Of a DNA stretch of 64,000 nucleotides, positions 21,245-33,775 are shown one piece after another; position 1 is the first letter of the stretch; every line of letters starts with the position of its first letter. The notes beneath the pieces are model-generated. The model worked only from the letters and a program-made list of their open reading frames with translations, was not told the DNA's origin and did no database searches. The stretch is from positions 45,989,469-46,053,468 of the forward strand of contig QVOM02000073.1 of assembly GCA_003586115.2 (NCBI GenBank), read 5' to 3'. Source of the stretch: Salvator merianae (taxonomy: Eukaryota > Chordata > Lepidosauria > Squamata > Teiidae). Both the position numbers and the translations under genes were made by a program.

Positions 21245-23450
21245 CTTGGGTTCTAGAGAGCTATGGGCTAACTGCTTTGCTCTAGAAATCACTCCAGAAA
21301 GGAGACTCAAACCTGCCTTCCTCTTTTAAGACTTGCTGTGTGTTGAGAATCAAGGTGGCTTCACCCTCCCTTCTTTGGACTACTGCCACTAAGGCAAGGG
21401 CTAACTGCAGGTTGGGCATATAATTGGACTTAACTTGACATCTTGTGAAACAAAGTCCTTTGAATCAGTCAAGGCCAATGAACTACTGACGTCCAGTACC
21501 CTATACTTCACTTTGCCAGTACCAAGTGGTGAGAAGTTCACTAAAGTGCTGGCACTTTAGCTTCCCCTAGGTTTGCTGCAATCTACCTTCTAGCTTGTGT
21601 GTATGTGTTTGTGGTTTGTTGCTTCTGTTCCTGATCAAGAGAAGACCCCATGAAAGGTATAATTTCCTCTACTTTATTTAAGTTCCCCCTTACTTCACTT
21701 TCTGTTTGATTTGCATTACGTGACCTCTTCCTTCACTGCATATTAACTCTTCCCCTTCTGCCTTTCTCCTTTTAGTCTGTGTATTTTAATTAAAGAACTA
21801 CTTTCCTGGCAAAAAAGGGAGATTGTGGCCTGATATAGCCACCCCAATTCATTTCAGGGGCCCAAGTGATAATTGTGTGGGGAGCAGCAATTGATTATTC
21901 AAACTGTGGAATCATATGGAGAGAGTTCATGTCATTGATGGGCTCCAACCTGCAGTACCACCTCTCCATAGATGCAGAAGCTTTCAGAATTAACCGTATC
22001 TTAATTAAAGAGACTTTGGGTCTCTTTACATCAATTGCAGTGAAACTCTCCTTCTTCTACTACAAGCTACAAATACCATTTGACTAATTTGCCCAACTCT
22101 GAAAGTGTTTTGTTATTGCCACTTCTTTTTATTATTGTCTTTTGCTGTGTAATAAAGTTATTTCCTGTGTTCCTTCTAAAAGTTTAATAAAGAAACTTTG
22201 TATTAAGATCAGTCAAGTGTTTCCCACCTCCCTTGAAATCAACTCCAAACCATTATCAGCTAAATGAAACCAGTAGTGCTAAAAATCCTATGTGGGAATG
22301 CTGCTAAAACATTGTGTCCAGAGCAGTTCCATAACAGTATTGGATTAAAATAGCACAAATGGGTCAACTTAAGTTTCCTAAAATGTGTCTATAAGAAGAA
22401 ACTAGGATAGACAAAGATGCTTGGTGATCGCAACAATGTTTGATAGACTCTTATGGAATTTTTACCCCAGAAGCTATTGTAGTCAAAAGTCCTAGCTACA
22501 TACAAATGCTACCTCCTGCTTTAAAAGGAAATCCATTTGAATTTCAAATGAAGAACGAACAGACTAAAAATAAATACTGCATGCCCTGTGTGTTTGTTTT
22601 CCTGAAATACCTAGGGAAGTATCATGTTTAACAGGAAGCATGCTACTCTGCCCTGTATCCCACCCCATCCAGAACTCCTCCCTGCAATTACAAATGACTG
22701 CTCCACACAGTCTGTCGATCACTCACAGCTCTTGTCCCTTTTCTTATTCTTTGGGCTGGTGCAAAAATTCTCCTCCCTTTTCATGTTCTCCACTCTTGTG
22801 TAGAAGTTGTCTGTGCAAACTTATGGCTAAGTGATAACATTCCTGTGCCTACTTTTTTAATCCAACCCAGTTGTGTGTTTCCCCTGCCTCTGTCAGTACA
22901 GTAATATTTAGGTTTGCTATGTGAAATAAATTTTGGCAGCAGGACTAGGTAGCTTGCAAACAACATTAACAAAAAGACTAAAGGTGAGAACACCTTCCCT
23001 CCCATTAATGCCTGTGAACATTGGGCTGGAATCTTGCACCACCATAAATGATTGATTGTCTCCACCAAAAAAATAAAAGGAGGAAATGTCCTCTTACTCT
23101 TCTCTGGAACATTCATATCTAGCCTCTCTAAATCTACAATGTGGGAATACCTAAAAAAAAAAAAAAAATCCAAGGTGGAAGCAACAAGTCATGTTTCAGT
23201 ACTAAATAAAGCATTCTGCAGAAAACATGGATTGGAACGAAAATGCTGCATATTGGACCAAAGATTTCACATTTTAGTGTGTTTTCCTCACAGCAGAACT
23301 AATGCAATGCAAGGTAAAACATGTCTATAGCTACCCCCAAAGACAGTTGCCAAGAAGATTACAAAGATTTTGTGATAAAAAGACTAGTCCTGTTATGAAC
23401 TAACTGGCTAAGGAACAGAAAACAGAGAGTTGTAGTAAACAGACATTTGT
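21245..23450. other. No gene recognised
   Basis: Long stretch without recognised exon or element. Short frames only (up to 130 codons on the minus strand at 22781-23173, no domain, beside a poly-A run at about 23153-23168). Confidence 0.4.
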
Positions 23451-24790
23451 CACAGTAGAAAGATGTAACAAGTGGGGTCTCCCAAGATTCTGTCCTAGGA
23501 CTGGTGCTTTTAAATATGTTTATAAATAATCTACAGGCCTGTATGACCAGTGGATAGTCAAATTTGCTGATGATTTCAAATTGTTCAGAATGGTAAAAAC
23601 AAAAAGGGACTGTGAAGAGCTCCAAAGGGATACTGGGCATCAAAATGGCAGATTGCATACTGATGCACATTGAAGTTAAAACTCTTAACTACTGAAATAC
23701 ATAAATGGGATTGGAGCTGACAGTGACAGATTAGGAACGAGATCTTGGTGTGACAGTAGTCAGTTCAATTAAAATGTCAACACTGTAAAAAAAAGTCAGT
23801 AGCATACTCCTAATAAAATGGTATTGAAAACAGAGGGCCTTTTTGCACTTTGAACTAGTGAGCATCATGGACGCTCACTAGCAAAGAACTTCTGCGTTTT
23901 GTGGAAGCCCTTGTGACCGGAAGCAGCATGCCTCCACGCCTATGTGCGCCTGTATGCTGTGTGGTGCTGCCAGTTGCCATGGCAGCAGTCAGATGCTTCC
24001 CAGCCACTGTCATGGTGAAGATCATGCACACAGTATCGGCATTTGCACCATGAATGCTGGTATCCTGGTGATCTTCCAGGATAGAGCCACGCAATGTGGA
24101 TGGTGTCCATGCTGCAGGTTCAATTCCACGTTAGAATGGTATAATTATCCCATTCTAACATGGAAAGTGTGAAAACTCCCAGAGATACTAATATTATATT
24201 GCCCTTATATAAATCAATATTTTGGCCACATCTGGAATACCGTGTGTAGTTTTGGTCGCTGCATCTTAAAAAGCTTAGAGCAGAGATTGAGAAGGTTTTG
24301 ACAAGGGTGACTAAGGTTATTTTCAAATGTAGCAAATAAAGCATCTCAAAAGCCCCTTAGACACAAAACCATGTGTCACTCCTATATCTAATCCATTGTT
24401 TTAGCTAGAACATTTACGAGGGGGAGGGGCAGGCTGGCATGTGAATGACCCTACCTGTGAATCATCTCTAAGTCACATCAGAGATACTTTTTTATTGCAT
24501 GCCAACGTACCTTTAGATGATCATGGGCCTGAAGAAACATTCCTATGGGAAAAGGCTGCAACATCTGGAACTTTTTAGTGTAGAAAAAAGTCGAGTGAGA
24601 GGGACATAATAGAAGTATATAAAATTATGCATGGTGTGGTCAGATAGTTGAACCATTGATCAGAGAATGGAAGAATTAAAACAGACAAAAGAAGAATCAG
24701 AACAAACAAAAGGATTTTTTTTTCTTTCACAACACATAATTAAACTTTGGAATGTGGTGTTGGCTACCACCTTGTATGTGGATCTGTGAG
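23451..24790 (+). mobile_element. CR1-type LINE, RT to 3' part, split by insertions
   Basis: Frames match the RT: SQDSVLGLVLLNMFINNLQ (GVPQGSVLGPVLFNIFIND type) near 23480-23535, then KFADDF-LF (the FADD box) near 23565-23585. After the insertion at 23835-24180 it resumes with LYK-ILWPHLEYR-type sequence (24205-24245) and LEKV-RVTK, then RLQHLELFSVEKSR and YIKLCMVW near 24560-24640. A second ~195 bp insert of unknown class occupies about 24320-24515. Many stops; inactive. Confidence 0.82.
23835..24180. mobile_element. GGGCC-TIR transposon, form b, copy 5, nested in CR1
   Basis: Left GGGCCTTTTTGCACTTTG, right AAAGTGTGAAAACTCCC. AGA abuts both ends (23832-23834 and 24181-24183), an exact 3-bp duplication; removing element plus one AGA restores a CR1-like junction (GAAAACAGAGATACTAAT). 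Subterminal palindrome TTAGAATGG...CCATTCTAA-like at about 24131-24158. X-box-like GTTGCCATGGCAGC at 23973-23986, and CTGTCATGGTGAAG about 30 bp on. Confidence 0.87.
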
Positions 24791-24799
24791 GTCCTGCCC

Positions 24800-25120
24800 C
24801 CCCACTAGTAGGTTCCATCTACATTAGACGAAGCATAATCCTGATCAGAGAATCCCTGATCTGGAATTCTGGTAGACTCAATTACATAAGTCTACTGGCA
24901 GCCCTAGCCCAGAATACCTAAGTTTTATTCCGAGGTCCTTTCATGAGAACACATCAGCAAAGAGATCAGTGTTTTCTTTCTGTATCCTTGAAACACCCCC
25001 CCCCCCAAAATCCACCTTTGTGTTAGAGCAATTCTGCACTGACCAGAATAGCAGACCAATAAGCGTTCTAGGGGCCTTCCTTCCACACACTGGTGAGACC
25101 TAAGGAATCCTCTTAGTACA
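24800..25120. mobile_element. GGGCC-TIR transposon, form c fragment
   Basis: Contains the form c hallmark GGTAGACTCAATTACATAAG then TCTACTGG (about 24891-24899), followed by AGCCCTAGCCCAGAATACC, as in the 29028 copy. Termini not found. Confidence 0.5.
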
Positions 25121-28100
25121 CTTGCCAGTCAGTAATGCAGAAGGAAAACCAGGTGGATTAAAGTTTAGGTATAGCTGGGCCTCTGTCTGTATGGGTGTGG
25201 TCCGACATTGTAAATATAATCCATATCAGAAGAGTACAAGGATTGAGTTCATGTTCTGATTGTTCCCACATTTGGATTTTAACACAGACTCAATTCAGAC
25301 TTGCTTGTTCTCACACTGATGTTTCCTGTGCTTGGCATGGGGAAACAGTACCTTTTCTGTCTCCACCCCTCACCAAATTCCCCTCCCTATGCAGTCAGTG
25401 ATTGGTTGTACTCCCAATATTCAAATCTTGACTTAACAGGGGTGAGCAAGTCAGGCTCCACCCTTCGCATGTCCCTGCTGCCGTCTCAGAACATGGATTC
25501 ACTTGGCGGTGATATTAGTAATTCACCATTTGCTCCTTCTCCCCCTCCAGCCTGTATCTACACAAACAGAACTTTGATACCACTCCATTATTGTGGTAGG
25601 GATGTTAATGGCCAGCAAATGGACTCTGCCTCACCTCTCCCCAAGACATCCACAGCAGTGTATGTCCCACTATGTAGGTGTGTGATGCTGATGGCAAAAT
25701 TAATAGTGCGTAGGTTGTTTGTTGGGGCAAGAGCACTATACCCCCAACCAGGCACAGTGTTTTGAATTAAAACTCTCTCATGGCGGCACAGCAAAGTCAT
25801 CCAACATGTCCACCACCTGAAAGCACTTCAGATCAGGAGCTGCATTTAACCTTGCTTTGCCTTAATATTGCTATTGTGCTGTTGCATTTTTATGTAAAAA
25901 TGAGGGAAAGGGTCTCCAGACTGCGGGAGAAGGGGGACCAACCAGGAGCAAGGAATGAATTTTGGAACTGCCTTGTCTACCTCAGCCGACTGTTTTCTCT
26001 AGCTGGCCAGCTGGCCATGGTACCCTCCCTCCCTAGTGTGCAGCCCACAGTGAACCGTGTCAGCGCCTGAAGTTTGCTATAGCATTGTAATGCTGTGGCG
26101 GTTTTGTGCAAAAGTCCATAAACATAGAAGGAGCTCTACTTCTTGGTTTAATTAGCAGACAGAAGCCTTTAATTTCTTCCTGGCAGTGCCAAATGAGGAG
26201 GAAAGACCACAGATTGGCAAAGGAAAATGGAAGACGGCTTTTTTTTCTCCTGGCAATGGTGGAAGGGGGGATAAAGGAGACAGAAGGAAGTACTATGCTT
26301 CCTGCCCACCCACCCCTGCTGGTTGTGGTGCCCACCCTCCTGAGTACAACGCCCACAACAAAGTCTGTCATTGGACAGCAGGAAATGGGGAGCCCTCCCT
26401 ATGCACGCCCCCCAAAAGGTATGGTCCCTTCCAAATAATCTCCTTGCAGACTAGTAATCTGAAACGGGTTGAGAATTCATTAAATCCGAATGCAAATTAG
26501 TCTGTATTTCAGCAATTTAGTCCAGAAAAACTACGGAAAGGCAAGATCATGTCAGGCCATCGGGAACTGAAGATGGCCTGTAAACTGATTAAATGCCGTG
26601 TCAGAATACGGCCTATGTGTGAGAGACTGTTGACGGGATAATCTTCATGTTTGAGGGAGTACCAGAAATCAAACACATATATTATGCAGGAAGAATTTGA
26701 AATCATGGCAGACGATGTTTTAATTACTTAATTTATTTTCTGGATATTAAGCAGATAATCTGATAACTATAGGGAAGAAATGTTAAAAGATAAATAAATT
26801 TGAGGCTTTATTCAAGGCTTTTTTAAGAGATATTTTATAAGAAAAAGAACATTAAAAATTTTTTTTATGCAACCAAAGCAGTATCATACATATTCAAGAG
26901 GAAGGTAACAATGCATTCATGAAATCGTTTTAAAGCACTACAGCAGTAATTCCCTATTATATATCAATACCTAATTTTATCAAAAACTGTTGGTTGCAAC
27001 TTCAAGTTCCCATGTAAGAAAGAAGTATTGGGTCATATCTCAGTTTTAAAATGTAATGCTATTCCTATAGTTAGAATATATACTGTGAAAAATGTTGCTA
27101 AAGTTTTGCTAATATCAAATGGAAGCATCTGTCATGACTGTTTGTCTCTTTTCTCTTACATGGAGTTTGAACTTTTACAAGCACTTCTGGCCACATGGTA
27201 GCGTTTAGACATTTCAAAAATAAAACAAGCCACTGGCAATTGCTGGAATTTTCTGTATTTCAACTTGGTTTGGTGCCTTTGAGAACGTGCAGAAGGGCAT
27301 GGGTTTGTAAGGCTGCCAGACGTTCATCTGCTTTTACCATAATTACATTAAACAGAAATATGAGTCACCAAATTCAACTCCCTTGCAGCTTTTAAATGAT
27401 CACAGTAATTATGTACCCAGCAATTCCTGGGTTTCTTAAATTTAGAAGGACTAAATGGACTTTTCAACTTGATATACAGAAAATAAATATCTTTGGATGT
27501 AACTGATTTCATTTAAATTCATATGGCTCTTTCTGTGCCACCACAGAAGGAAATTACACTAAGTCAAACACACCAAAAAAGGGCAGATCTGTGAAGGATA
27601 AACTAGGCATGACATGGGAGATTGATGGCTGTCATTTCTAGTGGCCAGTCTGCAAAGCCCACAAAAACAAAGGGGCATAGTTATATGTTCCTCCTACCTT
27701 TCTCTGCATAAATCATTGCTTTTTTATATATATATATATATAAAACTGTTGTGTGACTGTTTTGCTACATTAAGTAACTACATAGGAACAGTGATTGCAT
27801 CTAGTGGCGGACAGAAAATGGAAGCAAAAGTGTGTTACACAATTAGTGAGAGTGTTCAAAGTCATGCCACCACAGATACAGGGATGAGACAGTGGAACTG
27901 ATAGTCAGTGAAAATACCATTAGTAGCAGAACAGCTCTGAGTTGATAAAATTTCAGAAGTGGGCACTTGAGAAAGTGGACAAATACACATTGGTTCAGGT
28001 GATTAAAAACTAAAGGTACATTTTTGATCCTGTCAGTGGTCGAACCTCCCAAAACCTTTTTGGGGAAAACACATGTCTTTAACAAACTACGTTAGGATAG

Positions 28101-28276
28101 TAACATGAATTCTATTAGGCTTTTTTCTACTTTTCATCAAGAAAGCCACCTGCATTTCCAATTTAAGGATCTTACCTCTTGGCCAGGAAGACTACTTAAA
28201 GGTGGATAATATATTAGGTGTAGCAGTGCTGAATCAGGGCTATCAGATTTCAAGTGGCACAACAGTGCAGGGGAAA
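25121..28276. other. No gene recognised
   Basis: Longest element-poor stretch of the upstream region. A 154-codon + frame (25301-25765) and a 110-codon + frame (26106-26438) have no recognised domain, and no conserved splice structure was found. An AT repeat lies at about 27726-27741. Confidence 0.4.
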
Positions 28277-28678
28277 GGGTATTTTTGGCCCCAGGCACTT
28301 ACACTGTAGGGGCTGAAACAGCTTGGGACCCGGCTTCCTGCACTCGCAGTGAGAATGCTGGCCCACCCACCATGACAGCAACTGTGGAAATGTCTGGTTA
28401 CTGCTATGGCAACCGGGGACGCGGCATATGACTGCGCAGCTGCAGCCGTGCCACACCACAGCTTGCAGCTTTCTCTCCCAGAAGTAGGTGTGAAAGCTGT
28501 TCACTGGGAGCAGTCCAGTTGCTCTCGTACATCCATGGACAGTGATTTAGCTGTCCACAGCTAGTAGCATTCAGGAACGTCTGCAGACACTCCTGAACAC
28601 TAGGGTCTCTGCAAAATGTGGATGCACTGTGCTAGTGAGCGTCCAGATGCTCAGTAGCACTAAAGTGCAAACAGACCC
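28277..28678. mobile_element. GGGCC-TIR transposon, form b, copy 6
   Basis: Right end TAAAGTGCAAACAGACCC; left end GGGTATTTTTGGCCCC, degenerate. Flanks AAA and AAG. ACTGCTATGGCAAC at 28400-28413 and CCATGACAGCAAC near 28370 are the X-box-like pair. It ends with GCTAGTGAGCGTCCAG, shared with copy 1. Confidence 0.7.
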
Positions 28679-29027
28679 AAGATGCCTCGGGGGGAGGGGG
28701 ACACTCCAAAGTTTGGTAGCCTTTTTTGATCTCCTGCTGAATCTATACTCACCATCTATGCTATGAGATCCATTTCTGTGATATCACATTCTAATCTTAA
28801 ACATAAATCTACCTTCCTTATGGTTCTGATGTTACTATTTAGATATTATAAATCCATGCATATGATAGTGTCCCTTGGAATTAGTTTTGTAAAACATCCC
28901 TTTAATTGTAAGATGCATCATAGATCTGATAAGTGGAATAATATATCATATTTGATTCCTGATTACCCCAAGAAGACATCCATGCAGTTTTCTTAGTAAC
29001 AATATAGAAATGACTTGCTATTTCTGT

Positions 29028-29582
29028 GGCCCTTTCTCCATGAATGCTTAATGTGGATTAAGGGTCTGTGTAGTATACTGCTAGGCCTCATAGATCTGCA
29101 TGTTAATCCAGATCTATGAGACAATGCCGACTGCTGGACTGCTCTATCTGCATTAGCCAGAGAGTGATCCAGATTAAGGGAGGTCTTAATCTGGATCACT
29201 GGTAGACCCGTTTAATTGGGTCTACCACTGCATCAGCAGTCCTGGCCCAGAACCCCAGGAGGCATGCAGAAGGTATGCCTCCCGTGTTCAGGATTACCAG
29301 GAGGCACATTTCAGTGACGTACCATAGTGTGCCGCTCACATGAATCCCCCAGAGGCTACGAAACTAGGAACTTTTGTTCCTAGCCCTCAGAGGTGTGGGA
29401 GTATGGCCACAAAACTCACATGAACTTTTGAGACCATGGCGTGGGATGATCTGGATCAGTCATCAGTGCTGTTGGTGCGGACAGCTCTGATCCCACCCAC
29501 ATCTTCCCATGGTTGAGATCAATGGACCTGGCTGTTCCGGATCCACTGATCCCAACTAAGGGAGGTAAGTGCAGAAAGGACC
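29028..29582 (+). mobile_element. GGGCC-TIR transposon, form c (555 bp)
   Basis: Left GGCCCTTTCTCCATGAATGC, right AAGTGCAGAAAGGACC. TGT abuts both ends (29025-29027 and 29583-29585). Internal palindrome GGTAGACCCGTTTAATTGGG (closing TCTACC) at 29203-29228 is diagnostic of form c. It also carries GAGGCATGCAGAAGG and GGAACTTTTGTTCCTAG words shared with the copies at 32583, 47390 and 54186. Confidence 0.83.
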
Positions 29583-31744
29583 TGTGACTGAATACTGTGT
29601 TTGCATCCTGCCTCTTACCACAGCCTTTTTTCTCCCTTCCAATTTGTGGTAAGCAGTGACCTGAAACAGCAGTCCTTATGTACCTGTGTTTTAAAACGTT
29701 GTGAAGTTATGAAGCCAATATAACAGCCAGCAGCAAATCACAGTTTGGATGTGGATAGGTGAAAGTGAGTTTTTTTGATTAAGCTGCTGCTCCATCTCCT
29801 CTGTTCCAGCAGACTGCTGAAGGAAATTGTAGCAGAGGGGCAGATTTAGTGTGGTCACGAGCATGTGGAAGGGAGGTTCCTAGTACGCTTGCTGGTTCAG
29901 TATACCAGTCAGTGCAGAATTGCCCTAAAATAGATCAGCATCATGATTTACACATTATTCCACAGAACCGCAGTGTTTTTATAGAATGATTATTTTATTT
30001 ATTTTGGATACAATGCTACTATTTACATGTAGTTCAAAATCTAGTACAATAACTCTTTTGATTTCTAACCAAACGTTATTTTTGTTTCTAATTTAAAATG
30101 AACACAAATCTTAAAACTAGGATCTTTTACTTAGTAAGAATATAATTCTCACTTTTCCCTGTCTGCCAGTGAACATGTATTCATAGACATAACAACAGCG
30201 GGTAATACAATATAGAAAAACATTTTCATATGCCATTTTTTTTAGCTGAAAGCAGGCTAAAAGAACAATTAGTCTTATCATTTGAATGCCTCCATTGGTA
30301 AGTAGGTATTGTTTTGTTCTACAACTATAGAAATGAAGTGATTTTACTATTTTATGTGCTTGGTGGAAAGTTTTTATATTTGAGAGAGTTTCTGCCTTCC
30401 TCCCCTCGTTTTTTATGAATGAGCCACACACAGACATCTGTGAAAATAATCAGACACTGAAGTAGGAAACCAGTAAAAAGAGAGCTGTTTTGGATTCGGT
30501 AATTGCAACACTGTCAGTTGATCACATTTGTTTATCACTCTCTACACTGATACACTTCAAGAAAAATAGTGCAGCTGCCATAAAGCCTCATGAAGAAAGT
30601 AGGGTTGTGACGAACCCACATTTGCTGAACACGAACAGGAGTTATAGGCCAAGGACTGTTGGGTGCTTTCCTCCCTTCCTTACTTATAAGTAGAACTACA
30701 AAGTGGGGAACTTATTTGCTTTCTCCACTCCTTGTTGCTGGCCATAACAGGCCCCTTTGTGGGTGAAGCCAGCAGCATACAATTGCATACATGTGTGCGA
30801 TATCGTCATGCATATACAGAGAGCTTCAGCATGTGGTCATGCATGTGCAATGACATCATATTGCACACTGAGGGTCCCACTCATGAAGGGAGCTGTAATG
30901 GTGGTGATAAGCAGTGGGGAAAGTAGGTTCATGTTTGATGAACATGAATTCAGCACTTCCCTAGAAGAAGGCCTTTCTCTGGAACTGTCACAGATTCCTC
31001 ATATTTCCCTAGACTATATCAAAATGCAGAAGGGATATGTTTGTTAATTGCTGATCTTCCAAACGCATAGGATGCTGGTATAAGAGATACTCAATGTGTA
31101 ATTTAAAAGAATATAATGTGGTGTGAATTTATGCCTACGTGCTGAGCTCTGTTATCAGTAAACAATTCTACACGAATTTCTAGGGCTTCTGATTCACTAC
31201 TAACCAATGAGTCAACATTTCATTCAATAAGCAATGAACACCCAAATAAACATGGAGGATAACCAGTTGTGGCCAGCAAGGGATTCCAAAGTGACTGATG
31301 TGGGAACATTCTATGTCTTTTTCTCTCCTTTCCTGCGTGATTAGTCTCTTCCTCAAATAAAGCAGCTGTTCCAACTTTGCCAAATGCAGCTGCACCACAG
31401 CACGTCATGTAGATTGCACATAGTTCATGACACATGCTGTCACCATCCAGCCAACCCTACTAGACTTCTCTGAAGAGCAAAGGCAGATTATTTTGGTAAG
31501 CTGCTCTGAAGCTTTTTTAAAAGCAGTTTCACACCTCCCCCCCGCCCCCTTAAATCCACTGTATCTTCTGGGAAACATTTAAGTAAGCTATTTTAAGTCT
31601 TTCTTGCCCAAGTTTATATATGCTTAGATTACAATGTGTGTGTGTGTGTTTTATGGGCACTCCTTTTCTTCAGTTCTTCAGAGGATTATAGTATCATTCA
31701 TTTTGTTCTAGCATTCACATCCATTTTTGCTGCTGTTATTCATA
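29583..31744. other. No gene recognised
   Basis: No exon or element recognised. 30740-30900 has several TGCATAC/CATGCATG alternating purine-pyrimidine runs; a short TG repeat is at about 31634-31650. Confidence 0.4.
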
Positions 31745-32175
31745 TGGAATATAAAAATACACGGTCACTTTTGGCATCTGACAGACTGGAACAAGTTCAG
31801 AGGAGGGCTACCAAAATGGTGAGTGGTCTGCAAACCATGTCCTACGAGGGATGGTTAAAGGATCTAGGAATGTTTAGCCTGCAGAAGAGAACACTGAGAG
31901 GGGACATGACAGCTGTTTCCAAGTATCTGAAGGGCTGTTACAGTGCAGAGGGATTGTCCCTATTCTCACTTACACAAGAAGAAAGGATTAGAAACAATGG
32001 GATGAAACTTCAAGGGAGTAGACACACACTTGACATTAGAAAAAACTTTCTGACAGTAAGGACAATCAATCAATGGAATAGGTTGCCACAGGAGGTGATA
32101 ATAGGTGCATTGAACAGGGGGTTGGACTAGATGACCCTGGAGGTCCCTTCCAACTCTATGATTCTATCTTTCTCT
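31745..32175 (+). mobile_element. CR1 LINE 3' end
   Basis: The 164-codon frame here contains LEQVQRRATKMVSGLQTMSY, KDLGMFSLQKRTLRGDM, YLKGCYS, then LDIRKNFLTVRTINQWNRLPQEV, the C-terminus of CR1 ORF2. The 3' UTR follows: GGACTAGATGACCCTGGAGG, TCCCTTCCAACTCTATGATTC ending in TCTAT near 32167, the canonical CR1 tail. Unusually, the frame is still open over ~120 codons to the normal end (NRGLD), suggesting a fairly young copy. The N-terminal ~40 residues are unrelated flank. Confidence 0.92.
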
Positions 32176-32582
32176 CTTGAAAGACAAACTGGGCATCAAA
32201 GTGTGGAAACTCTGAGTTGCCCAGACATCAGAGTTTCACTCTTGACCTTACCAGTGTGATTCAAAGGAGTGCAAACACATCTGGCACCAGGGTGGCTGCA
32301 GGAGCTGTTGGAGAGATGACCTGTGGTCCGTCCAACCACCTTAAGAACTCCACTCAGGATTTTCTGCCAGAATTTATTCCTTTAGCCTTCCCCTTTCCCA
32401 AGGAACCCACAAGGCAGCTGAGGTATTTCACTCATACCTGGGAAGACCCAATGAGCTTCCATGGCATAGTGGAAGTTTGAACCAAGGGACTTCTGGGTTC
32501 TACCTCAGTGTTCTTAAACACTGTAGCACCAGATGGCCCTTTTATGGTCATGATGTATTGGTAATCCCAAAAATCCGCTCCT

Positions 32583-33242
32583 CTGGGTCTTTCTGTACTT
32601 ACCTTTAATCCATAATAGGAGCCCTCATAGTTGGCTCCTGGGCTTCATTGGATTTCATTGGCCCACTACTGGTACATTCTCTCCATGCTGGAGGGAATGT
32701 GATTCCAGTCAGGGAGTCCCTGATTGGGATTACCAGTAGGCCTCGAAGTGAACCGGTGCATCAGTGAGCCCTGGTCCTTAACAGAGGGGTGTGCAGAAGG
32801 CACGCCTCCATGTTTGGGGCTACCAGGAGACGCATTTCAGCGCACACCAAAATATATCACTAAAATGGGTCTCCCTGGTAGCTCCAAGGCTAGGAACTTT
32901 TGTTCCTAACCCTTCAGAGTGCTTGGAGCCTGGCCTTGAAGTTTGTGTGAACTCTGGGGCCGGGTCTAATCTGGACCAGTTCTGTTGTACAGACAATGGC
33001 CCTTTCTGCACTTGGCTTTATTCTGGATTATATCTCAGAATAGGGACCTGCCATCTGCATGCTAGTGCAGACTATGGTAGGCCCTAGGCAAGACCTTTCA
33101 TAGTTTGCACTAGCACGTGGATGGCAGGTCCCTGTTCCGGGATATTATCCACAATAAGGCCAAGTGCAGAAAGGGCCAGTGTTATTCCAGAATGCCTGGC
33201 TGGTCCAGACCTACTTGTTTGGGTCACAGAAAGGTGAGTGCA
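32583..33242 (+). mobile_element. GGGCC-TIR transposon, form c, with a form a element nested in it
   Basis: Left GGGTCTTTCTGTACTTACC near 32587, right GAGTGCAGAAAGGCCC ending near 33252. Interior words AGGCACGCCTCCATG, GGAACTTTTGTTCCTAACC, TTCAGAGTGCTTGGAGCCTGG match the 54186 copy. Form a element sits at 32998-33177. Flanks TCT and TTT. Confidence 0.75.
32998..33177. mobile_element. GGGCC-TIR transposon, form a, nested (180 bp)
   Basis: Ends GGCCCTTTCTGCACTTGG and CCAAGTGCAGAAAGGGCC; flanks AAT and AGT. Close to the copy at 1227 over its whole length. Being inside a form c copy, it inserted later. Confidence 0.85.
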
Positions 33243-33354
33243 GAAAGGCCCTTTGTCTGATGCTGCCTTTTCATTTGCTCTGGAGAAACATATTGCATTG
33301 TACAGTGAAAGATGCTGATTACAGCAATCTGGGAAAACTCCACTCAGGGTGTTG

Positions 33355-33775
33355 AATGGTTGGCCAGTTTGCTACCAGGCCCAGTTTGCTGCTCACTTAC
33401 AAAGTCCTAAGGCACTTGAGCTTTAGTGAGCTGAGGAAATGCCTGCTTCCATATCTGCCAACCCTACAGCTTTTTAAGAGGAACCTTCCTACATGTGCTG
33501 CCGTCTATGGACCTACAACCGGGGAAAATCAGGACCATCTCCCATTGGAACACAGGCAAGGATCCTGGGACCTGCTTGAAATACGTTGAGATACTTGAGC
33601 ACTGCCTGCACTTTGATACCTTACCACTGGAGTTTCCTCTTAGGCTGTTGCTATCCATTTGGATTCTTCGAATCATCATTTTTATTGTGCCTGGGTGGCT
33701 TTATTTTACTGTTGTAACTTTGTTGTTGTTGGGTACCACCGAACTGTAACCAAGTCCTGGTGGACTGCATAAGTG
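33355..33775 (+). mobile_element. LINE-like remnant (L2-like 3' region)
   Basis: LLTYKVLRHLSFSELRKCLL resembles the YK.L..L end region of L2-type ORFs, and the following T-rich stretch with GTTGTTGTTGGGTACC resembles their 3' UTR. Weak evidence. Confidence 0.3.

Noticed and set aside
25301..25765. 154-codon + frame as a gene
   Set aside because: No recognised domain, no splice partners; left as unassigned sequence.
31636..32130. 164-residue protein as a host gene
   Set aside because: Residues from about 50 on are the CR1 ORF2 C-terminus and the CR1 3' UTR follows.
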